Positions 56,389 to 64,000 of a stretch of 64,000 bases of DNA are shown here, one piece after another (position 1 is the first letter of the stretch; each line of letters starts with the position of its first letter). The translations under genes were made by a program, and so were the position numbers. The DNA is from Pseudeuparius sepicola. Its lineage: Eukaryota > Arthropoda > Insecta > Coleoptera > Anthribidae. Below the pieces are notes generated by a model. The model did not search any database, was not told the DNA's origin, and saw only the letters and a list, made by a program, of their open reading frames with translations. Location: the NCBI GenBank assembly GCA_963920635.1, contig OY987298.1:116984035-117048034 (forward strand), given 5' to 3'.

Positions 56389-57764
56389 CAGTGGCGGCTC
56401 GTCCATAGAGGCTATGGGGCTACAGCCTCCCAGTAGAAAATGGGGAAAAAATTTAGTTCCGCGACTGCTATATTCTTTATTTTGCTTCTTTGTTCCTGTT
56501 CCTTGTTCCTTCCCCGCTATTTATACTATTATATTTACAATTCTTTATAAATTAGCGCAACGCCTGTACTGCCCTGTACAGGCGGGCACAGGCGTTGCGG
56601 CTAACCTCCTGACTAGCCGCCGTTGTACACCGCCCGGGCGTAGTTCTGTTTCGGCCGCTAGGCCGTTAGTGGCGCTGGGAGTTGATGCCGCCGTCCTAGC
56701 AATTTGGCGGCGATAAATTCCGTCGCCCTCCACCTCCAGTCGATTGCGGGCTGCTCTAGAGAATGCGTCAACGTTGGCCGCCTCCAGACCCCGCGGGCTT
56801 ACCTCGCGACCTCGTGTTCTCGTTTTTGTATTCTATTGTATAAACAAAATGAAGGATAACGTACAGGACAGTTTTGAAGGAAACTTTCTAAGACTTTCAT
56901 TGTCTGAAAAAGTTGAAATAAAAACTCTTGGCAGGCCAACTCCAGATTTACAATTAACTCCACCGGATAAAAATGCAAACGGCAATTATACGCGACACTT
57001 TTCTAGAAGAACGAACGACAAGAACAAGTGGATATCTCGATGCGACAAATTAAATGCAAAATGCACTGTTTTGTTTTCCCTGCTTACTGTTTTATAAAGA
57101 CGGAATGGGAATTGATAAGATATGGACTAGAATAGGATTCAAAGATTTAAAACATTAAATCAAAAATTAAAAAAACACGAGCTCTCTATTCGGCACATGA
57201 ATTTTTCTACAGAACTAGCATTTTTAGGCAAGGTTAGTATTGCCGCTCAGTTAGATTCCACGTACCGGCAAAACATTATTAAACATAACGAAACCGTGGA
57301 TAAAAATAGATATATTTTAAAAAGAATAATAAACTGCATAAAATTTTGTGGCAAACTAGAATTAGCGTTGCAAGGGCACGACGAAAAAAAGACTCTCAAA
57401 ATCGTGGGATTTTTCGAGAATTAATCGATTTTACATCCGAGTTAGATTATATTATATTATTGTCAAATGGTAATGATATTTAGATAGTGGTAAGTGGTAA
57501 GTACCTACCTACTTCGGCTTATAGGTTTTTTAGTAGGAATTACGGATTTTTCGTTATTAACTTTTTCTTTGAAAAACGGGAATTATTGTTTTATGCACTT
57601 TTTTACTTTTTATATTAATTATGCAAAAATAAGTGATTTCTACTAATAAGAAAAAATTAAAAAGCCCATGCCGAAGGTAGGTACCCACCTCGACCTCGGT
57701 ACCCCCCTATTTTCTTAAGTGACGCACGAGCCCCCCCTGTGCATTAACCCACGAGCCGCCACTG
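56389..57764 (+). mobile_element. Deleted hAT element with perfect 8-bp TSD
   Basis: Ends CAGTGGCGGCTCGT and ACGAGCCGCCACTG, flanked by GTATCTTC on both sides (56381-56388, 57765-57772). 1,376 bp. Keeps the 5' end, a GC-rich leader and the N-terminal part of the transposase, but has lost the catalytic core and C-terminus: an internal-deletion derivative. Confidence 0.88.
56849..57424 (+). pseudogene. hAT (ZMYM1-like) transposase, N-terminal part
   Basis: From ATG at 56849: MKDNVQDSFEGNF, then LGRPTPDLQLTPPDKNANGN and YTRHFSRRTNDKNKWISRCD, then KLNAKCTVLF, the start of a TTF-type zinc finger (usual form W..GC...NA.FCFPC). A frameshift near 57085 moves to GMGIDKIWTRIGFKDLKH. Another shift leads to the 57197-57424 frame with LDSTYRQNIIKHNETVDKNR and KFCGKLELALQGHDEK, the start of the DUF4371 region found in these proteins. 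Nothing follows, so the RNase H-like core is deleted. CpG-rich leader sequence (56580-56820) precedes the ATG and may be the native promoter. Confidence 0.8.
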
Positions 57765-57772
57765 GTATCTTC

Positions 57773-58187
57773 AGAAACAAAATGGTGATAATCCTCGCTT
57801 ATACAATGTGTTGCTTCAATCAAATTTATTATTCTTTATTTACAGTAAACTAATCTATAAATGCCATAAAATCCATCCGTTCAGCCCGGCCTCAGACAAA
57901 ATTTATTCACGTGATCAAACAATCTTAAGCACCACTTGGCCATGAGGGTGATCCATCATAGTTAGTTTACATCGACAAAAAAAAACAGGCATACCTGTTG
58001 CAGTGTGTCTAGGATTTACAATAACAAGTACAGACCTCAGAGCGCCACCAACTTGAGGAGTGCCCAGTTGTGGCCGTGCTGTAACCATGGCAGGCTTTCA
58101 AGCGCCTATACACAATACTCCATTTATTAAAGCCTGTTTTACAAACAACAATTTTCGTCCAACAAATCCCCCAATAAATCTTACAAT
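57773..58187. other. Unassigned
   Basis: No features recognised. Confidence 0.35.
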
Positions 58188-58950
58188 TTATTTTTCTGAG
58201 AACTTTATTTGAAATAAATGATTGCTTTTTTGACAGGGTAACTTTGTGTAACATTTGCGATCAATGGCATACTTTCAGAGATATTTTTGAAAAACCCAAA
58301 AACTGCCGAAATTTCTTCGGTTTGTAACTTTTTTGTTTCAAGAGATACCGAAACATTTTCCCGAATGTCATTTGTGGGCAAAACTAATTGCTTTAAGCCT
58401 ATTTTATCAGAATTTAAAACAATAATGCTCTCTTAGTACCCACCGAAAAATGTGCCCATTTTATTGTAGCGAGCCATGGCCTCGAATCCTGTACCTTCAT
58501 GTTTTAGGTATTTTTTTCCCAACATACTACAATGGAAATCTTGGAAATTTCTTGCGAGGTATGGGTATCTTGCACATTTTTCACATTTTTAAAAGTTTCT
58601 AGTAGGTATGCATGATAGCTATAAATAAAAAAATTTAAGTGTTAAGAGAGAACACAACAAACCATGGTATTTTTCCAAATTCTGATAAACTAGGTTTAAA
58701 GCAATCAGTTTTGCCCACAAATTTCATTAAGAAATTTTTTCGGTTACTCTTGAAACAAAAAAGTTACAAGCCGAAGGATTGTCGGCGATTTTCGGGATTT
58801 TGAAAAATATCTCGGAAAGTAGGCCATGGATCTTTTACGCAAAGTTAGCTCATCAAAAAAGCCTTTTTTTTCCAAATAAAGTTCTCCGAAAAATGCATAT
58901 TTGTCAAGACTTTCTTGAGTGGCCCTTCTTAAATAGACACCCAGTATTTT
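58188..58950. mobile_element. Fold-back of about 760 bp
   Basis: 58188-58420 is the inverted complement of about 58670-58930: GCAAAACTAATTGCTTTAA, TTTTTTGTTTCAAGAG, ATATTTTTGAAAAA and AGAACTTTATTTGAAATAAA each have partners. The central ~240 bp is unique. Termini undefined. Confidence 0.75.
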
Positions 58951-61233
58951 TGTCCTTGACTTTTCGAGAACTAAGGATATAATCGGACTTTATTTGAGAC
59001 ACCTAATACTCTGAAAAAGTTTCTCTTTTTGCAATGCAAAAAATACAATTTTCTATTATGCCTACTTAGAAAAATAGTTATTTTGCAAAAACTGCATATT
59101 TGTTGCACGAGGCATGAAGTTTTCAGCTCGAGACGCAGTCGAGGTAACTGACGGACAAAATTCATTTCCAGTATTTTTTTTTGAATTTTGTTTTCTTCAT
59201 TGTCTGTGAAGGTCTCAGGTTCTTCACTCTTTTTCGAATTGTTGTGTTTCCGGTACTGGTGTTTGGTTCACCTTCCAGAATTTGAGCAGCTATACTTCAG
59301 TTTGTTTACACAATTTCTCGAAAAGAAAATGCAAAGTAGGCACCAGAAAACTTGCTATAAAATGCAGCTTTCAAGCGCTACAATTTATAAAAAATGGTTA
59401 AAACATAACAATTGTATGGAGCCGAGAAATGGGCCGCTCTATATAAGGCAAACGTAATCCCAGTGAGCGTTGAAGGTGATCCGTCACAATTACTTTACAT
59501 GGGAGGAAACACACGTACCAGTTCGTCGCATGTCTATTAATAAAACGCAACTAATGACGATTTGGGATCACGCGAGTTTCGATCCGGACACGTCCCGCGG
59601 GAACCCACACCTTCAATTAACTAATTTGAAGTATCCAGACGGCCGCCTTTCTACAAGGGTTCGTTATTTATCTTCCAAATTAATCTCCGGAGGACAAAAG
59701 GGTAATCCCTTAAATAAAAAGTCTTTGGGTTGTTTCGAGAGAGCGACGAGATGGAAAAAATCTGGAACTTTATTTCTTCTACTTTAACTTCTTTACGCAA
59801 ATACTAAGGGCCAATTTTATAATCTAAATAAAGTACCCTCTAAAATAAATTAAAAGAATTTTTGCAACAATATTTTTATGTTTCGATGGTCACAAAAGCT
59901 ACTTTAATTTTAAAGTTCACTTTAGTTTGTTTATGAAATTGAGTAAAATAATATTTTGGCACAGAGTACACAGTAGCTTGACTCGCGCTGCGAATCAGCT
60001 TGCTCTCAGCTCGCAAGGGGTTTTGTCCTCAGCGATTGTTTGTTATGACAGATCATATCGGACATAGAAGATACATGCTAGCGTTACTCTAAAGACCGCA
60101 TAAACAATTCCATCAACTCTCCTCATAGCTTTCTCAATTTGCAACCATAAAAAGTGAATTATTTTTAAAAGTTCCTCTTAAGTTTTTGATACATTTTGTT
60201 TTTTTTTTTTGTGATTGTTTGTCGTTGACTGCCAATAATAATTATGGTTTATGTTTTCTGTTAGAACTTTAAATACCTTTTTTGTTATATAATCAATTAA
60301 ATAAAAAAAACTTATTTTTTATTTTTACCAAGTACTAAAATGTAATTGAGAAGTAATTGCAACTTACTTTTTTAAGAAAAAGATGTGTAATGCAATTACG
60401 TTTTTTTACGAGAAATGTTTTGACATAATACTTTCATTATATATTGCAATGTACCTACACCTTCCTAACGAGTAATACAATTACACAGTAACTTCGTTAC
60501 ATTTTGTTTAAACATTTCAATATAATTTTGTTCAAACTACCAGTAGTTCTAATTCTGAATAATGCGATAGGTACCTACCTACTTTTTATGTATATCCTAA
60601 TTTAGGAAATTAAATTTATCCACGACAAATTTTTTCATCAATCATCGATATTCTCTGCGACGTTTTTCCTTCTGAAAAATTTTTATTTCTGCCGACTTTA
60701 CTGGTTTTGATATCAAAAACTCTTTTTATGCAAATGGTATCGATATATCTTATTAGAAAAGACTATAGTGTTTTAACAAAAGGTTTTAGGCATATTTTTT
60801 GCCATAATCCTGCAAATTCATTTTTTCTTGCCTTAAATAGTTTCGTTGCTATGGCAACCAACTTTGTTTTTATTGGCCATAATGTGATTTTCTTTGTATT
60901 TTTGAAAGACCGTATCTTTATGAATACGTCAGTATAAAATTTTAATAGGAAAAAATTACTTTCCTACAAATTACCTTTTTCGGTTGGGTTTTATTAATCC
61001 AGTTGTTATCGAGTTACCCATGCGTAGTAAATCAAGTGAAATGTCAATACCTAGCCATAATTTGTCAATCCAACTTCTTAGGAATAAATTAACTACAAGA
61101 ATTGAGGTCAGATGAATGTTTTATGTATATGTATATGTAGTATATGTAGTATATTACGTGTTTAACATTATTTATAATGCTTACACCTGTCAGATAAAAC
61201 CTGTTTTTAAAAACCTTATATACACAATGCACA
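58951..61233. other. Unassigned; two short open frames
   Basis: Plus-strand frames 59188-59457 and 59470-59787 lie back to back. The second contains WDHASFDPDTSRGNPHLQLT and KYPDGRLSTRVRYLSSKL, which looks protein-like and has better codon balance than its surroundings. I recognise no family; a transposon gene relic is most likely. The rest is AT-rich with no features. Confidence 0.3.
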
Positions 61234-62035
61234 TCAATTAAAATAAGACAAATACTCACAAAACTGATAAAATACATTTTCTTTCAGAAAAGTTCTTATG
61301 GTAATTTTAAAGCTTTTAAATTCTAGTCGTCTCCATTCTTTAGGAAGCACATTATAAAATTTTGCTGATAAATATCTATAAGAGTTCATACACTTAGACA
61401 ATCTAAAATAAGGAAGCATAATACCTTCAGTCCTCGTTCTAAAAACTGGATTTATGTTGTTGGATAAATTTTCCTTTGCATAACACAAACATTCGAATAT
61501 GAACTGATTTGTAAGTGTCATGACTCTCAATTCCTTAAATATCGGTCAGCACGAATCTCGATACTTTTTGAAGGTGATAACCCTTAGAGCCCTTTTCTGC
61601 AATAAAAGTATTCTCTTAATTGTGGAGGAGTTACCCCACAACAACACTGCATATGACATCACACTATGAAACAGGGCATAGTAAGTAGTCGCTGGTTAGA
61701 TGTTCTCTGAGATTACGCAACATGAATATGACAGTCGACAGTCTCCCACTAAGCAGAGTCAAGTGTGGGTCCCAACTCAGTCTACAATCGATAGTTAGAA
61801 CCAGGCATTTGACTGGATCATAATTCAAAGATAATCGGGGGTTTAGCGATAGAACCAATGTCTGAGTCTTCTCAGCGTTAAGAACCAATCGATTGAAAGC
61901 GAAATAATTTTGAACAACAACTTCCTGCGTTACTTCCAACACCATCCCAACTTCATGCAAATCATCAACAGCTGACAGTACTGTGGTGTCATCTGCGTAC
62001 AGAACACACTCGGACGATGTCTTGATAGAAAAGTC
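61234..62035 (-). pseudogene. LINE reverse transcriptase relic, C-terminal half
   Basis: Minus strand. Starts at the (TA)n junction with YINDFSIKTSSECVLYADDT (RT4 end plus catalytic YADD), then FNRLVLNAEKTQTLVLSLNP (RT6), DCRLSWDPHL (RT7), YYALFHSVMSYAVLLWGNSS and IKRILLLQKRALRVITFKKY (thumb), then after a stop ELRVMTLTNQFIFECLCYAK and YRYLSAKFYNVLPKEWRRLE. This is the non-LTR RT of the CR1/Jockey supergroup, a different family from the 0.1-2 kb LINE. RT0-RT4 upstream of the TA tract are gone. Several frame changes. Confidence 0.85.
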
Positions 62036-62109
62036 ATTTATATATATATATATAGCAATATACGATTTGGTGTTCCACAGGGCTCAATATATATATATAT
62101 ATATATATT
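62036..62109. repeat. (TA)n tracts enclosing a flipped RT scrap
   Basis: Two TA tracts (about 62036-62054 and 62087-62109) surround about 32 bp which on the plus strand reads FGVPQGSI, the RT4 motif. The adjoining RT relic is on the minus strand, so this scrap is inverted relative to it. Confidence 0.7.
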
Positions 62110-63180
62110 ACTAGTTTCTTCTTTTTGTTTACTTTGAGTGTTTGCCCATTATCACCTTTTCTTGTAATTATTACATTTACACTCGCTCATCTTACATCCT
62201 TATTGTCATTGTATCTTGGGTTATGAAGATTTCCACGCAGGTCGCTTTAGCAGCCTCCGTGGCGATGTTAGTACAAGCCCCAAAATAGGGGATGTGCTGA
62301 CTGAAGCTGCAAATGTGCTGTTGGCTCCTGCCTGGACTTCATTTGTTGCTTCCCAAATCATGCCTATCTTTTGATTTGGTTAATGTTACACCGTACCGAT
62401 GATTGCCAAATAGCATGAAACACGTGTATGCGGTTACTAGTTTTTTCTTTTTGTTTACTTTGAGTGTTTGCCCATTATCACCTTTTCTTGTAATTATTAC
62501 ATTTACACTCGCTCATCTTACATCCTTATTGTCATTGTATCTTGGGTTATGAAGATTTCCACGCAGGTCGCTTTAGCAGCCTCCGTGGCGATGTTAGTAC
62601 AAGCCCCAAAATAGGGGATGTGCTGACTGAAGCTGCAAATGTGCTGTTGGCTCCTGCCTGGACTTCATTTGTTGCTTCCCAAATCATGCCTATCTTTTGA
62701 TTTGGTTAATGTTACACCGTACCGATGATTGCCAAATAGCATGAAACACGTGTATGCGGTTACTAGTTTTTTCTTTTTGTTTACTTTGAGTGTTTGCCCA
62801 TTATCACCTTTTCTTGTAATTATTACATTTACACTCGCTCATCTTACATCCTTAATGTCATTGTATCTTGGGTTATGAAGATTTCCACGCAGGTCGCTTT
62901 AGCAGCCTCCGTGGCGATGTTAGTACAAGCCCCAAAATAGGGGATGTGCTGACTGAAGCTGCAAATGTGCTGTTGGCTCCTGCCTGGACTTCATTTGTTG
63001 CTTCCCAAATCATGCCTATCTTTTGATTTGGTTAATGTTACACCGTACCGATGATTGCCAAATAGCATGAAACACGTGTATGCGGTTACTAGTTTTTTCT
63101 TTTTGTTTACTTTGAGTGTTTGCCCATTATCACCTTTTCTTGTAATTATTACATTTACACTCGCTCATCTTACATCCTTA
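62110..63180. repeat. 326-bp tandem array, about 3.3 units
   Basis: CAGCCTCCGTGGCGATGTTA occurs at 62251, 62577 and 62903, spacing exactly 326. Units are nearly identical (for example one T/A change at about 62853), indicating recent amplification. Each unit contains TTACTAGTTTTTTCTTTTTG, CTTGTAATTATTACATTTAC, a CCCCAAAATAGGGG hairpin and TTTTGATTTGGTTAATGTTA. The array starts and stops at (TA)n tracts; the last unit ends at CATCCTTA-(TA)n. A rearranged copy lies at 31.5-31.85 kb. Confidence 0.92.
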
Positions 63181-63200
63181 TTATATATATATATATATAT
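63181..63200. repeat. (TA)n tract closing the array
   Basis: Ten TA units, directly followed by ACAGGGTGTATC. Confidence 0.9.
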
Positions 63201-63683
63201 ACAGGGTGTATCTTTGATAGGTACAGAAATTTTAACCACGTAATCGGGGACGTTCATAAAACCGAAAAATGAAAAAAAAAATTTTTTTAATCGATGTTTA
63301 GAAAATGGGGCAAATCAATCTTTATCCGTGCTCAATGCACGCCGCTGGATCGTCACTAGAAGCGCTGAGAAGGGAGGTCTAACCTCTCCCTAGGAGATGG
63401 AGGGGAATAACGTTAGATTAGGAAGGGGAATACCGCGACGTTGCCGCATGTCAGAGTGGAATAAATCTGCTTGCAGAATTAGGTACCTAGGTACCTTTGA
63501 AAATTACTGCTGGTAGGTATCCACGTTTTTTTATGATGTCGGTTGCTGTGACGAACTGTTTATTGCTTTCTTCACAGGCGCACACAATAATTTAACAAAC
63601 ACGTCAGTTTTTATCACTAAATGTATCCGAGCGCCGCTCGGAGAAGTCATTGCTAGAAAACTCATTGCCGATTTCACACTCAA
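63201..63683. other. Start of another ACAGGGTGT-type element (truncated by window?)
   Basis: TACAGGGTGTATCTTTGATA at the TA tract has the same terminus as the fold-backs at 27 and 42-45 kb. The partner end is not in the window. The rest is mixed-composition and noncoding. Confidence 0.4.
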
Positions 63684-63920
63684 CCCTTGCCCGATAGTGC
63701 GCCACCTTTAAACCCCCTCAGGGTTGTGGTCCTATGTATTATCTACTTTTAAAAATTATTCGTTTCCGAAAAAAGTGGGGGAAGACTGTCATTTGATGTG
63801 AATTTAACGCGCGGCCCCGATTTGTTCATCGTTTTTAATATTTTTCTACCCTTGCCTGATGGTGCGCCACTTTTAAACCCCCTCAGGGTTGTTGTCCTGT
63901 CTATTGTCTACTTTTAATAG
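63684..63920. repeat. 165-bp direct duplication
   Basis: CCCTTGCC-GAT-GTGCGCCAC followed by TTTAAACCCCCTCAGGGTTG occurs at 63684 and 63849, about 70 bp of ~90% identity. Confidence 0.8.
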
Positions 63921-64000
63921 TATATTACACACCGAGGTGTCTCGAGATAAAGTAAACTTTCCACCCGGGCGGGAGGGCGGGAAGTAAAAGTCAAAAAATT

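Noticed and set aside
62245..62280. tRNA-like head (GCCTCCGTGGCGATG) in the 326-bp unit
   Set aside because: Resembles a tRNA 5' half, but no B box or fold. Treated as part of the tandem repeat.
1..64000. CRISPR arrays, rRNA genes, bacterial operons
   Set aside because: No short regularly spaced repeats with unique spacers, no rRNA signatures, no prokaryotic gene organisation; the tandem arrays here have no spacers.

Overview
The window looks like gene-poor, repeat-rich DNA from a large insect (arthropod) genome. The evidence is its AT-richness, the TCAGT-type initiators, the mix of transposon families (P/THAP, hAT, mariner-like fold-backs, Penelope-like, CR1/L2-like LINEs), and the lack of any complete single-copy gene. 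I cannot fix the order from the sequence alone. Nothing supports an operon, CRISPR array, rRNA gene or complete tRNA gene. Almost every readable protein fragment is a broken transposon gene.

Layout. 0.1-2 kb: 5'-truncated CR1/L2-type LINE (minus). 3.2-3.65 kb: repeat Y, with a TATA-like box and a well-formed hammerhead ribozyme. 6.0-6.6 kb: LTR-like block (TATA, TCAGT, AATAAA). 9-12.1 kb: two TA-flanked fold-backs, a hAT-type element with 8-bp target-site duplication (TSD) full of a 136-bp tandem repeat, and a hAT-like MITE. 12.1-17.8 kb: a second Y copy, an LTR-like block, and a possible 4.5-kb inverted-repeat structure enclosing a hAT transposase relic headed by a heat-shock-type promoter. 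24.1-28 kb: a TA-flanked fold-back with two opposed copies of a transposase N-terminus, then a hAT element (8-bp TSD) interrupted by another fold-back. 30.3-32.9 kb: a P-superfamily (THAP) transposase pseudogene with intact splice sites but frameshifts. 33.9-40.9 kb: a nest in which an old repeat (X) was split by an inverted pair of Penelope-like elements, one of which was split by a 2,088-bp solo LTR; X was also split by a 2,577-bp inverted-repeat element carrying a GC-rich 61/122-bp satellite. 42.2-47.1 kb: a cluster of fold-backs sharing a TACA-G/C-x-GTG terminus, with a small GC-rich candidate exon between two of them. 48.3-49.5 kb: a ~0.4-kb tandem repeat with a strong internal palindrome. 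54-57.8 kb: a TIR element enclosing a MITE, then a deleted hAT (8-bp TSD). 61.2-63.2 kb: a second LINE relic, (TA)n tracts with a flipped 30-bp reverse-transcriptase scrap, and a 326-bp tandem array related to a perfect 92-bp palindrome at 31.7 kb.

The genes do not form a pathway; the biology is transposon nesting. The best second-look items are the hammerhead ribozyme, the satellite-carrying TIR element with perfect 8-bp TSD, the shared-terminus fold-back cluster, the (TA)n-bounded 326-bp family with its perfect cruciform, and the heat-shock-type promoter joined to a transposase relic. Boundaries were read by eye and may be off by a few bases; long AT-rich stretches are listed as unassigned.
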